A stretch of DNA of 64,000 nucleotides from Reinekea forsetii (GTDB taxonomy: Bacteria; Pseudomonadota; Gammaproteobacteria; Pseudomonadales; Natronospirillaceae). Under the pieces are notes generated by a model that did not search any database, was not told the origin of the DNA, and saw only the letters and a program-made list of their open reading frames with translations. The stretch is taken from NCBI RefSeq assembly GCF_018860385.1, contig NZ_JAHKPH010000022.1, positions 1-64,000 of the forward strand, read 5' to 3'. The translations under genes and the position numbers were made by a program. Within the stretch, counting starts at the first letter, position 1. Every line of letters begins with the position of its first letter. Positions 35,918 through 44,775 of this stretch are shown here, piece by piece.

Positions 35918-37081
35918 ATGTCTGTTATTAAGATGTCCGATTTGGATCTCGCTGGTAAGCGAGTACTTATTCGCCAAGATCTCAATGTTCCGCTAAACGA
36001 CGCCGGTGATGTTACATCCGATAAGCGCATTACGGCTTCATTGCCAACCATTAAAATGGCGTTGGAGAAAGGCGCGAAGGTGATGATTATGTCGCACCTA
36101 GGTCGACCTACCGAAGGCGAATATGAAGACAAGTACTCGTTAGCGCCAGTTGCAAAGTACATGGGTAATTTATTAGGGCAAGACATCCCGTTAGTAAAAG
36201 ATTGGTTAAACGGTGTCGATAATGACGCTGATGTGGTTATTCTTGAAAACGTCCGCTTTAACAAAGGCGAAAAAAAGAACGACGATGCTTTATCAAAACA
36301 GATGGCTGAGCTATGCGATGTATATGTGATGGATGCATTTGGTACCGCACACAGAGCTCAAGCCTCAACTCACGGCGTTGCTAAATTTGCCCCTGTTGCA
36401 TGCGCTGGACCATTGCTTGCCGGCGAGCTCGAAGCATTGGCCAAGGCGATGGATAAACCCGCACGCCCTATGGTGGCCATTGTTGGGGGTTCAAAAGTTT
36501 CAACCAAACTGACGGTTTTAGAGAGCTTATCTAAAGTTTGTGATCAGCTGATCGTTGGTGGTGGAATTTCTAATACCTTCGTGGCGGCTCGGGGCTATAA
36601 TGTGGGCAAGTCTTTGTGTGAGACCGATTTAATTCCACAAGCTCAAAAATTGATGTCAGAGCTCGATATTCCAGAAGCAATCGATGTAAGAACGGCGCAA
36701 GAATTTTCAGAAAAAGCTGAAGCGACGATTAAACGTGTTGATCAGGTAACCGATGATGAAGAAATTCTCGATTTGGGTCCTGAAACAGAAGCGCGTTATG
36801 CCGAAGTGATTAAAAACGCCAAAACCATTTTATGGAATGGTCCAGCGGGTGTATTTGAGTTTGATAACTTTGACAAAGGTACTAGAGCTATTGCCGAAGC
36901 GATTGCAGCCAGCGATGCGTTTTCGGTTGTTGGTGGCGGAGATTGTATTGCGGCCATCCAGAAATTTGATATGGAAGACCAGTTCTCTTACATCTCAACA
37001 GGCGGTGGGGCATTTTTAGAGTTTGTTGAAGGCAAGAAACTACCAGCAGTAGAAATACTTGAGCAGCGCGCTGCACAATAA
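35918..37081 (+). CDS. pgk: Phosphoglycerate kinase
   Basis: Glycolytic/gluconeogenic kinase transferring phosphate between 1,3-bisphosphoglycerate and ADP. The 387-residue protein has [12 protein letters not shown] near the N-terminus, the substrate HLGRPTEG motif, [14 protein letters not shown] and the C-terminal GGGDCIAA and [14 protein letters not shown]. The Met at 35918 (AAAGGT upstream) gives the usual length; the 24 residues before it in frame are not part of the family. Followed 62 bases later by fba, so probably an operon. Confidence 0.97.
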   Translation: MSVIKMSDLDLAGKRVLIRQDLNVPLNDAGDVTSDKRITASLPTIKMALEKGAKVMIMSHLGRPTEGEYEDKYSLAPVAKYMGNLLGQDIPLVKDWLNGVDNDADVVILENVRFNKGEKKNDDALSKQMAELCDVYVMDAFGTAHRAQASTHGVAKFAPVACAGPLLAGELEALAKAMDKPARPMVAIVGGSKVSTKLTVLESLSKVCDQLIVGGGISNTFVAARGYNVGKSLCETDLIPQAQKLMSELDIPEAIDVRTAQEFSEKAEATIKRVDQVTDDEEILDLGPETEARYAEVIKNAKTILWNGPAGVFEFDNFDKGTRAIAEAIAASDAFSVVGGGDCIAAIQKFDMEDQFSYISTGGGAFLEFVEGKKLPAVEILEQRAAQ

Positions 37082-37143
37082 AATTCTTAAATGAAGGTGA
37101 GATTCGTTCACCTTCAAAACCCAGAAAATAATAAGGGCATATT

Positions 37144-38220
37144 ATGACAAAGATTCTAGACGTAGTTAAACCAGGAGTTGTTTCTGGCGATGACTTACAA
37201 AAAATATTTGAAATTGCTAAGAAAGAAAAATTTGCACTGCCAGCGGTAAACGTTGTGAATTCTGATTCTGTGAACGCGGTTATCGAAGCTGCAGCTAAAG
37301 TTAACTCGCCTGTTATCGTTCAGTTCTCTAATGGCGGTGCTGGTTTTTATGCGGGTAAAGGGCTTAAGTTAAGCGGTCAAGAAGCACAGATTAAAGGTGC
37401 TGTAGCCGGTGCGAAATACGTGCATGCCGCGGCAGAAATGTATGGCATTCCTGTTATTTTACATACAGACCACGCGGCTAAGAAATTATTGCCTTGGATC
37501 GATGGGTTGTTAGATGCGGGTGAACAACATTTTGCTGAAACCGGTAAACCATTATTCTCTTCTCATATGTTAGACCTTTCTGAAGAGCCAATCGAAGAAA
37601 ACCTAGAAATCTGTGCAGAGTACTTAAAGCGCATGGATAAAATGGGCATGACCATTGAGATTGAATTGGGCATCACCGGCGGTGAAGAAGATGGTGTAGA
37701 TAACAGCGATGTTGATACCGCTGATTTATACACCAAGCCAGAAGAAGTGGCCTATGCTTACGAACAGCTCATTGCCGTTTCGCCTCGTTTCACCATAGCG
37801 GCCTCTTTCGGTAACGTACACGGTGTTTATAAGCCAGGCAATGTTAAATTAACGCCTTCTATCTTGGATGAGTCGCAAAAATACTGCTCTGCTAAATTTG
37901 GTTTGCCAGATAATGCATTGAACTTTGTATTCCACGGCGGTTCTGGTTCTACAGCTGAAGAAATTAAAGAGTCTATAAGCTACGGTGTTATCAAGATGAA
38001 CATCGATACCGATACTCAGTGGGCAACTTGGAATGGCGTGCGTGAGTACGAAGCCAAGAACCACGATTACCTACAAGGGCAGATCGGCAACCCTGAAGGT
38101 GAAGACTCTCCAAACAAGAAATACTATGATCCACGTGTTTGGTTGCGCGCGGGTCAGGTAGGTATGGTAGAGCGCCTAGAGCAAGCGTTTAAAGAGCTAA
38201 ATGCCATAGACCGTAACTAG
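37144..38220 (+). CDS. fba: Class II fructose-bisphosphate aldolase
   Basis: Zinc-dependent aldolase of 358 residues, E. coli FbaA subtype. Visible are the substrate/zinc-site segments ILHTDHAAKKLLPWID (zinc-binding His and neighbours), MTIEIELGITGGEEDG, and FVFHGGSGSTAEEI, NMNIDTDTQWA near the C-terminus. It acts in glycolysis and gluconeogenesis with the upstream pgk; a strong terminator follows. Confidence 0.97.
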   Translation: MTKILDVVKPGVVSGDDLQKIFEIAKKEKFALPAVNVVNSDSVNAVIEAAAKVNSPVIVQFSNGGAGFYAGKGLKLSGQEAQIKGAVAGAKYVHAAAEMYGIPVILHTDHAAKKLLPWIDGLLDAGEQHFAETGKPLFSSHMLDLSEEPIEENLEICAEYLKRMDKMGMTIEIELGITGGEEDGVDNSDVDTADLYTKPEEVAYAYEQLIAVSPRFTIAASFGNVHGVYKPGNVKLTPSILDESQKYCSAKFGLPDNALNFVFHGGSGSTAEEIKESISYGVIKMNIDTDTQWATWNGVREYEAKNHDYLQGQIGNPEGEDSPNKKYYDPRVWLRAGQVGMVERLEQAFKELNAIDRN

Positions 38221-38233
38221 TCTGTACTGGTTT

Positions 38234-38260
38234 AAAAAACCGAGCAACGCTCGGTTTTTT
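38234..38260 (+). terminator. Rho-independent terminator after fba
   Basis: AAAAAACCGAGC, loop AAC, GCTCGGTTTTTT. Perfect stem with T tract. Confidence 0.92.
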
Positions 38261-38419
38261 TATGCCTGAAATATAGTGCGGGTTTGCTGAATTAAATCGG
38301 AGTAAACGGCTCTAAATTGAAGGATTGGTTCAGTTTCATCATTAAAAGCTTTCTCTAGTGTTAAAGCCTGCAAACAAAATGATAAAGTGGCTTATATAAA
38401 AATAAAAAGGTCTGTAAGA

Positions 38420-39775
38420 ATGAAAAAGTGGTTTGTTAGATTGTCCGTCAGTATCTCGTTTTTAGTAGCGATACTATTAGCCGTTGCTTATTGGGGGTTG
38501 GGATATTCGCCGGTGTACTTGGTGAATGCGCCTTCCGTTGCCACGGGCATCGGCGCTAAACTCGCTTGCTCGGCAAAATACGTCTCAGGGTTTGACGAGA
38601 AAAAAATCGCCGCCGACATCAAAGTGTACTCGCCAATATTAGCGCTACTGAATTACGAATATGATCATGACAATAGGCTTGTGGTAGCCGCCTTAGGGCC
38701 GTTTGCGCGCAGCGCTTCTTATCATGACGGTATTGGTTGTTATTTAGATTACAACAAACATGATCCTAGAAAATCGATCGCATTTGATCCGATCGTTGCT
38801 CCGCAAGAAGCATGGCCAAAAGGCAATGTGGTTTTTACGATTGATCGAGACATCCAATCAAAGCTCGACAACTTACTCGAAAAAGACAATCAAGCTAAGC
38901 ATGATACCCGTGCATTACTGGTTGTAAAAGATGGAAAAGTCATTGCTGAATCTTATGCGGCTGGCATAGACGAAAATACGCCATTGCTGGGTTGGTCGAT
39001 GACCAAAAGCATTAATGCATTGTTGATCGGGCAGCTCGAAATGCAAGGGAAGTTAAGCGTTGAAGATAACCAGTTGTTTCCAAGCTGGACCGATGAGCGC
39101 AAAGACATTCAGTTAAAGCACCTATTAACAATGACCGATGGCTTAGCCTATGAAGAGGAATATGACCCGGGTCAAATAGCTACCAAAATGTTATTTCAAT
39201 CGGAAGATACCGCAGGCTTTATGGAGCAAGTAAAAACAAGGCATAAACCGGGAACACATTACCAATATTCTTCTGGCTCTGCGAATTTGCTTTCTGCACT
39301 GGTGCATCAAAAATTGCCAGGTAATAACGCTCAAGATTTTAATACGATCGTCGATCAATTTTTTAGACCACTGCGAATGTCGTCAGTTACCTTTGAAACC
39401 GACGCACAAGGGTTGGTAATGGGCAGCTCTTATATGTTCGCCAGTGCTCGCGATTGGGCGAAAGTAGGCTTGCTAATGCTGAATAAAGGCAAGTTAAACG
39501 GCCAACGCCTAGTCAGCGAAGAATGGGTTGCACAATCGTTATTACCTAACTCTTCAGCGAATAAAGCCTCTTATGGATACCAGTGGTGGCTGAATAAAGG
39601 CGATGCCACTAAACGTTGGCCGAGCCTTGCCGAAAACGTTTACGCCGCAATGGGAAACCGCGAACAACGGGTGATGGTGATTCCAGATGAGAACCTAGTC
39701 ATTGTGCGTTTAGGCTGGTCGAAAAGTGACTACATCGATGATGAGAACTTCTCTGAGGTTGTGAGTTGGTTTTAG
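38420..39775 (+). CDS. Beta-lactamase-like serine hydrolase (class C / penicillin-binding-protein fold)
   Basis: A 451-residue protein with an N-terminal membrane anchor (about residues 5-27), thus periplasmic. The beta-lactamase-related fold shows the nucleophile motif SMTK (S193, K196) and a YSSG motif corresponding to YxN (about 290). Late residues MGNREQRVMVIPDENLVIVRLG take the place of the KTG/HTG strand. It is most like 6-aminohexanoate-dimer-hydrolase-type esterases/amidases, not resistance beta-lactamases. The start at 38420 precedes the membrane helix; an upstream ATG (38387) adds eleven residues. Substrate unknown. Not in an operon. Confidence 0.8.
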   Translation: MKKWFVRLSVSISFLVAILLAVAYWGLGYSPVYLVNAPSVATGIGAKLACSAKYVSGFDEKKIAADIKVYSPILALLNYEYDHDNRLVVAALGPFARSASYHDGIGCYLDYNKHDPRKSIAFDPIVAPQEAWPKGNVVFTIDRDIQSKLDNLLEKDNQAKHDTRALLVVKDGKVIAESYAAGIDENTPLLGWSMTKSINALLIGQLEMQGKLSVEDNQLFPSWTDERKDIQLKHLLTMTDGLAYEEEYDPGQIATKMLFQSEDTAGFMEQVKTRHKPGTHYQYSSGSANLLSALVHQKLPGNNAQDFNTIVDQFFRPLRMSSVTFETDAQGLVMGSSYMFASARDWAKVGLLMLNKGKLNGQRLVSEEWVAQSLLPNSSANKASYGYQWWLNKGDATKRWPSLAENVYAAMGNREQRVMVIPDENLVIVRLGWSKSDYIDDENFSEVVSWF

Positions 39776-39858
39776 CGTTGTCGAATAACCTTACATATAA
39801 GTCCGTGTTGCATAAGAGTGTGTCGAATATTTTTACATTGTTGGCGTTACTTTGTGAC

Positions 39859-39884
39859 AGCCCCCACACTTTACGGGGGCTTTG
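39859..39884 (+). terminator. Terminator-like hairpin after the serine hydrolase gene
   Basis: AGCCCCC, loop ACACTTTAC, GGGGGCT, then TTG. GC-rich seven-pair stem with only a short T run. Confidence 0.55.
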
Positions 39885-39949
39885 AGGTTGGCATGGTTAT
39901 TGAATGAGAAACCTATGCAAAACTCACTGAACATTATTAAGGTTTAAAA

Positions 39950-40735
39950 ATGAACAGCAAATGGATTAAAGGATTGGTTGCGGCCAGCACGCTAGGATTA
40001 GCGCTACAAGCAAACGCCGGTATGTTTGGAACAGATGTCACCATTAGTGACAAGAACCATTCTGGAACTAACTGGTATAGTGATCGAGAAGACCAAGAAG
40101 TTGAGCCTGGCATGGTTGCTTCTCAAGTATGGGATCTAGAAGGTACCTTTGTAGATGGTAACGTACTAACCTTGGTTGGTGGTTACGATTTTGTTAATGG
40201 TCAAGGTCAGTTCGATTCTGGCGATTTATTCTTATCGACTGGTACTCCAGTTTATGGCGATATTCACAGCGGTAAATCAAATGGAAATCATTCTGAAAAA
40301 AATAAGTACGGTTACAACTACGTACTAGACCTTGATTTTACGACAGGATCTTTCGATATTTTAGCCATCGATTCAGATACCGACGTGCTAGGTTCATGGT
40401 ACCAGCAAAACGAAGGCTCTAGCCCTTGGCGTTATGAAGCTGGCGGCACTAAAGTTGGCTCAGGCTCTTTAGACGTTGAATCTGGCTTAACTGACCGTGA
40501 AACAGGTTTCCAAGGCGGTAACCATTACGCAATGAGCTTAGACTTAACCGAGCTTTACGCTCAATTAGGTGAATCGACTACGTTCTACAGCCATTTCACT
40601 ATGGGTTGTGGTAACGATAACCTTATGGGTAACTGGACCGTAGTTCCAGAGCCTGCCACCTTCGCTTTATTTGGCATGGGTGTTTTCGGCTTGCTAATTG
40701 CTCGTCGTAAAGGTGGCTCTGCAGCCGTCGTATAA
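39950..40735 (+). CDS. PEP-CTERM exported protein
   Basis: A 261-residue exported protein with signal peptide (ending ANA, residue 23) and a C-terminal sorting signal: VPEPATFALFGMGVFGLLIARRK, that is, PEP motif, hydrophobic helix and basic end. Such signals are recognised by an exosortase (EpsH) that is normally linked to exopolysaccharide production. The mature part is Gly/Asp/Ser/Tyr-rich and beta-rich with one Cys; I cannot assign a domain. No exosortase gene lies in the window. A strong terminator follows, so it is a single-gene unit. Confidence 0.85.
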   Translation: MNSKWIKGLVAASTLGLALQANAGMFGTDVTISDKNHSGTNWYSDREDQEVEPGMVASQVWDLEGTFVDGNVLTLVGGYDFVNGQGQFDSGDLFLSTGTPVYGDIHSGKSNGNHSEKNKYGYNYVLDLDFTTGSFDILAIDSDTDVLGSWYQQNEGSSPWRYEAGGTKVGSGSLDVESGLTDRETGFQGGNHYAMSLDLTELYAQLGESTTFYSHFTMGCGNDNLMGNWTVVPEPATFALFGMGVFGLLIARRKGGSAAVV

Positions 40736-40759
40736 ATCTTCTAAAGAAGGTTCGCGAAT

Positions 40760-40787
40760 AAAAAAACCGGCTTAGGCCGGTTTTTTT
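40760..40787. terminator. Bidirectional terminator
   Basis: AAAAAAACCGGC, loop TTAG, GCCGGTTTTTTT. Shared by the PEP-CTERM gene and the convergent small envelope protein gene. Confidence 0.9.
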
Positions 40788-40803
40788 GTGGTTTAACTAT
40801 TTG

Positions 40804-41400
40804 CTAAAGTGATCCAAATTGAAAGCTGATATGAACACCAGGCTTCGAGAGATCGGCGGCTGACAAGCCAGTAATGTCTGGGTCTGTGGTTAAGCGGTAA
40901 CTCGCCCCTAAACCCACTTCCATAAAGTCTGTTAAGTTTATCTCTATTTGAGAGGTTAGTTCGGTGACTAAAAAGCTGCCGAGCTCTTCTGGGTTATTTG
41001 CATCACGCGAATCGATGACCGAAGCGCCACCCGCACCAAGCATTAAGAACGTATCTACATGAATTAATGCTTCAGGGTTATAGGTGTAGCCAACCATTAA
41101 GCCGCCATAGCCAATCTCTAGCTGAGTATTTGTGCCCCAGCTTATTTCATTTACTAAGCCGTACCCGCCGCCGCCTATCATTAGTGAGTGCTTGCCGGTG
41201 GTAAAGGTTGCACCACCCATGCCCCCTAACTCGAATGTTTCGGTATTTTTGATTTGGCTGGCCTTAAAGATTGGACCGCCAAAGCCTCCGATTCGAGCGT
41301 TTTCTACATCTATTAGCGTGTCCTTTGCCATTGCGGCACCACTGAGGGCCGCCGTGAGTGTTAACACACTTAACCCTAGTGGTTTATTAATAAAAGTCAT
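40804..41400 (-). CDS. Predicted exported, Gly-rich beta-barrel-like protein
   Basis: A 198-residue protein with signal peptide (ending AMA) and a mature part made of Gly-rich amphipathic strands (GGFGGPIFK, LGGMGGATF, IGGGGYGLVNE, GYGGLMVGY, GVHISFQFGSL), ending in an aromatic-rich strand like many outer-membrane barrels. I do not recognise a named family. The Met at 41400 has AAGGAG eight bases upstream, while the Met at 41418 has none. It is monocistronic. Confidence 0.65.
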   Translation of the reverse strand: MTFINKPLGLSVLTLTAALSGAAMAKDTLIDVENARIGGFGGPIFKASQIKNTETFELGGMGGATFTTGKHSLMIGGGGYGLVNEISWGTNTQLEIGYGGLMVGYTYNPEALIHVDTFLMLGAGGASVIDSRDANNPEELGSFLVTELTSQIEINLTDFMEVGLGASYRLTTDPDITGLSAADLSKPGVHISFQFGSL

Positions 41401-41567
41401 GGCTGAGCTCCTTAGCATGAGTAAACGTAGCGCATTGTATTCTGTATTAAATGAATAAAGGCTGAATATTGAGCGTTCATTGGTGCTTTAGCTTAAAGGA
41501 TAACGTTTAACTTTATAGTGTCAGAGGTCATTTCGCTTTTAAAAACGCAGAGGTGCTTGTATGAATA

Positions 41568-41807
41568 TTATGAATTTTCTAAATCATTTAATTGCTGTTG
41601 CAGCTGATCAAGTTGTGCACGCGTGTTTTCTAGAATGCGTTGCTGCACTTCGAACTCTTCGCGACTTACAACGTCGAGCTTGGTCACTTGCTGTTGGATT
41701 AAGGCTTTAATATTTTCCTGGATGTCCTGTTTTACCTGCTTACCTTGGCTTAATGCCTCATTGATTTGTTGGACTAGTTGTTCAATTGCGTCGTTCGGTA
41801 ATTTCAT
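41568..41807 (-). CDS. ubiK: Ubiquinone biosynthesis accessory factor UbiK
   Basis: A 79-residue, almost wholly helical protein with an amphipathic N-terminal helix and a Gln/Leu-rich coiled coil at the C-terminus. The segment VVSREEFEVQQRILENTRAQL matches the conserved core of UbiK (YqiC, BMFP family), which supports aerobic coenzyme Q synthesis with UbiJ. An ATG four codons upstream (41819) is possible. Divergent from glnK-amtB across the nitrogen-control region. Confidence 0.85.
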   Translation of the reverse strand: MKLPNDAIEQLVQQINEALSQGKQVKQDIQENIKALIQQQVTKLDVVSREEFEVQQRILENTRAQLDQLQQQLNDLENS

Positions 41808-41891
41808 GGAATGCCCCATTAAATGTGTCTAAAAAGTGAATGCGCCAAAACAGGTCATGCTAATTAATCACCCCGTATTACGACATGTTTA

Positions 41892-41986
41892 TGCATTGTT
41901 TTGGTGCGCGCTAGTTTACCTTATATTTCAAATCGGCTGTAAGTTATTGATATTAAAGGCTTGTGTGAGTTGGCATGCTGTTCGCT
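41892..41986 (+). promoter_or_regulatory. Sigma-54 promoter with NtrC-type enhancer for glnK-amtB
   Basis: TGGCATGCTGTTCGCT at 41971-41986 matches the sigma-54 pattern (TGGCAC-N5-TTGCW) with GG and GC separated by exactly ten bases. TGCATT, five bases, GGTGCG at 41892-41908 matches the NtrC site (TGCACC-N5-GGTGCA) and lies about 80 bases upstream of the -24 element. A weaker second copy may lie at 41841-41857. This implies nitrogen-limitation control of glnK-amtB, as in other proteobacteria. The leader to glnK is about 145 bases. Confidence 0.65.
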
Positions 41987-42097
41987 ATAGAGACAGTATG
42001 CAAACCTTCGCAGTGTTCTGCAATCGTGCTTTGCAATGTAACCAGTATATTCCTGGAGCGACTAGGTGAACAAGGTCTCCCCTAGTCGCTCCGATAA

Positions 42098-42481
<384 letters not shown>

Positions 42482-42511
42482 AAAATCAAATAAGAATCCT
42501 GGAGAGTCATT

Positions 42512-43726
42512 ATGAATGAAGTTTTTGAATTACAGTATGCATTGGACACCTTTTACTTTTTAGTGTGTGGTGCACTGGTTATGTGGATGGCAGCGGGCTT
42601 CTCTATGTTGGAAGCTGGCTTGGTACGATCAAAAAATACCACGGAAATTTTGACGAAAAACGTCGCACTTTTTGCAATATCTTGTTTTATGTATTTAGTC
42701 TGCGGTTACGCAATTATGTATCCGGAACTTGGAAATACCTTCTTATCGGGCATTACCGGTAATGGCGTAGAAGGCGGTGATACTTATGCTCCTTCGGCCG
42801 ATTTCTTTTTCCAAGTAGTGTTCGTTGCTACCGCTATGTCTATTGTATCGGGTGCTGTAGCCGAGCGAATGAAGCTCTGGGCTTTCTTAGCCTTTGCCGT
42901 AGTGATGACTGGCTTCATTTACCCAATGGAAGGTAACTGGACTTGGGGTGGTGAAGCTGTCTTTGGGCTTTATGAACTAAACTTCACTGACTTTGCTGGT
43001 TCAGGCATTGTGCACATGGCGGGTGCCGCAGCCGCGCTTGCAGGCGTTCTTTTATTAGGGCCTCGTAAGGGCAAATATGGCGCTAATGGTGAAGTGAATG
43101 CTATACCAGGTGCCAACTTACCCATGGCTACTTTAGGTACATTTATTCTTTGGATGGGTTGGTTTGGCTTTAACGGCGGATCTGTGTTGCAAACCTCTAC
43201 GGTTGATACCGCAAACTCTGTAGCTGTTGTGTTCTTAAACACCAATGCTGCTGCAGCCGGTGGTGCGATTGCCGCATTGATTTTAGCTAGAGTCTTGTTT
43301 AAGAAAGCGGATTTAACCATGGTGTTAAACGGTGCATTAGCGGGTTTAGTGACCATAACGGCAAGTCCTGATTCTCCAACACCGGTATTAGCGACTTTAT
43401 TTGGTGCGATGGGTGGTGTGCTTGTAGTGTTCAGCATTCTGACTTTAGACAAATTTAAGATTGATGATCCAGTTGGTGCCATTTCAGTTCACGGTGTATG
43501 TGGTCTGCTGGGGTTAATGTTAGTACCACTGACTACCGACGCGACTTTCCTTGGTCAATTAGGTGGCGCGTTAACTATCTTCGTATGGGTCTTCACGGCG
43601 TCGCTCATTGTGTGGGCTATTTTGAAAGCTACCATGGGTATTCGAGTTACCGAAGAAGAAGAATACGAAGGGGTCGATATAGCTGAGTGCGGTATGGAAG
43701 CATACCCTGAATTTAACAAAAGTTAA
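42512..43726 (+). CDS. amtB: Ammonium transporter AmtB
   Basis: A 404-residue inner-membrane ammonium channel with about eleven helices. The Amt signature around residues 150-185 is present (GSGIVHMAGAAAAL, first pore His) and the second pore His is in GAISVHGVCGLLG. The phenylalanine-gate region and EAGLVRSKN near residue 35 are as expected. The short acidic C-terminus (EEEEYEGVDIAECGMEAYPEF) is the GlnK-contact tail. Operon with glnK under a probable sigma-54 promoter. Confidence 0.96.
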   Translation: MNEVFELQYALDTFYFLVCGALVMWMAAGFSMLEAGLVRSKNTTEILTKNVALFAISCFMYLVCGYAIMYPELGNTFLSGITGNGVEGGDTYAPSADFFFQVVFVATAMSIVSGAVAERMKLWAFLAFAVVMTGFIYPMEGNWTWGGEAVFGLYELNFTDFAGSGIVHMAGAAAALAGVLLLGPRKGKYGANGEVNAIPGANLPMATLGTFILWMGWFGFNGGSVLQTSTVDTANSVAVVFLNTNAAAAGGAIAALILARVLFKKADLTMVLNGALAGLVTITASPDSPTPVLATLFGAMGGVLVVFSILTLDKFKIDDPVGAISVHGVCGLLGLMLVPLTTDATFLGQLGGALTIFVWVFTASLIVWAILKATMGIRVTEEEEYEGVDIAECGMEAYPEFNKS

Positions 43727-43760
43727 TTTCAAAACTTATAACTATAAAAGCACAACCCCT

Positions 43761-43784
43761 GGGTGCCATTCGGCACCCTTTTTT
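43761..43784 (+). terminator. Rho-independent terminator after amtB
   Basis: GGGTGCC, loop ATTC, GGCACCC followed by TTTTTT. Confidence 0.92.
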
Positions 43785-43938
43785 GTGTTCGTTCGTTTAA
43801 CATCATCTTCAATTGAGTGGCTAAAATAGACTAAAGTGATGGAATTGATAAACGTTAGCTGAACATAAGATGGCCCATCCATTGACGAGCAGAAGATTGC
43901 CTGACACTCTTATTGCGATATCGAATAGGATTGTAAAA

Positions 43939-44775
43939 ATGAAACATGTACTTACCCTAATTATTGGCGTTCTTTTATCGAGCTGCGCAAACTTGAGTTT
44001 AAACGATGTGTATCGTGCGCCAACGTTTGAATATCAACAGACTCAAATTACGTCATTAGATTGGTCTTCGCTCAAGGGCACAACGGTGATTAAAATTCGC
44101 AATTCAAACCCGTACAGCCTTCCTGTTACCGACATAGAAATAGAAATATGGCTTGAGGGACAACCTTGGCTAACGTTAGACCATAGATCCTTACAAACAA
44201 TTCCTGCTTCTAGTTCGATAGATTTAGCGTTAGATTGGGGTTTTGTTTATCAAGAAATACTGTCTCAAGCCAACAGTGCTTATACCCGAGGCGAGGCGGA
44301 CTTTAGTGTGCGCATAAAGCCTACTCTGAATGTGCCGCTGCTGGGCCCGCAGTCGCTCAGTTGGCAAGAAAGCTTCACCCTGCCGGTGCCGAAGCTTCCA
44401 AAAGTGTCCTTAAACCGTTGGCAAATTGATAGTTTCTCATTCACAAGCATTGACATGTCTTTTGGGTTTAAAATTGAAAACCCTAATGTTTTTTCGTTGT
44501 CAGGCGATGACTTAGGCTTAACTTTATTAAGAGAAGGGCGCGCATTAACGAATATTGGTGCTCCTAGCCTGAACTTAAATGCAAAAGAAGATACCAACTT
44601 TACCAGCACCGTTTCGCTTTCTCTGTTAGATGTTGGTAAAACCGTGTTTGATGGATTAAAAGATAAGCGTTGGCCTGATGGGCTCGACATAGAATGGCGT
44701 GGAAAACTATTCAGTAAAGACTTGGGAATGGACCTACCAAGCATTCAATCGCTAAACGTAGGTGGGTTAGATTAA
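43939..44775 (+). CDS. LEA type 2 (WHy-domain) lipoprotein
   Basis: A 278-residue lipoprotein (lipobox LLSS-C, Cys16 from this start). Two immunoglobulin-like LEA-2 repeats follow, about 35-140 and 155-265; the second has FGFKIENPNVFSLSGDDL, typical of this family (xxNPNxFxL), and the first IKIRNSNPYSLPVTDIEI. LEA-2 domains in plants and bacteria are linked to desiccation or osmotic stress; the bacterial function is not settled. The Met at 43939 precedes the signal peptide directly. Its stop overlaps the next start (TAATG at 44773-44777), so the two products are translationally coupled. Confidence 0.85.
   Translation: MKHVLTLIIGVLLSSCANLSLNDVYRAPTFEYQQTQITSLDWSSLKGTTVIKIRNSNPYSLPVTDIEIEIWLEGQPWLTLDHRSLQTIPASSSIDLALDWGFVYQEILSQANSAYTRGEADFSVRIKPTLNVPLLGPQSLSWQESFTLPVPKLPKVSLNRWQIDSFSFTSIDMSFGFKIENPNVFSLSGDDLGLTLLREGRALTNIGAPSLNLNAKEDTNFTSTVSLSLLDVGKTVFDGLKDKRWPDGLDIEWRGKLFSKDLGMDLPSIQSLNVGGLD

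Noticed and set aside
41836-42069. A 77-codon ORF upstream of glnK
   Set aside because: It covers the NtrC site and sigma-54 promoter; no ribosome site and no recognisable protein features.
42970-43482. 170-codon antisense ORF across amtB
   Set aside because: Shadow of the strongly conserved amtB frame.
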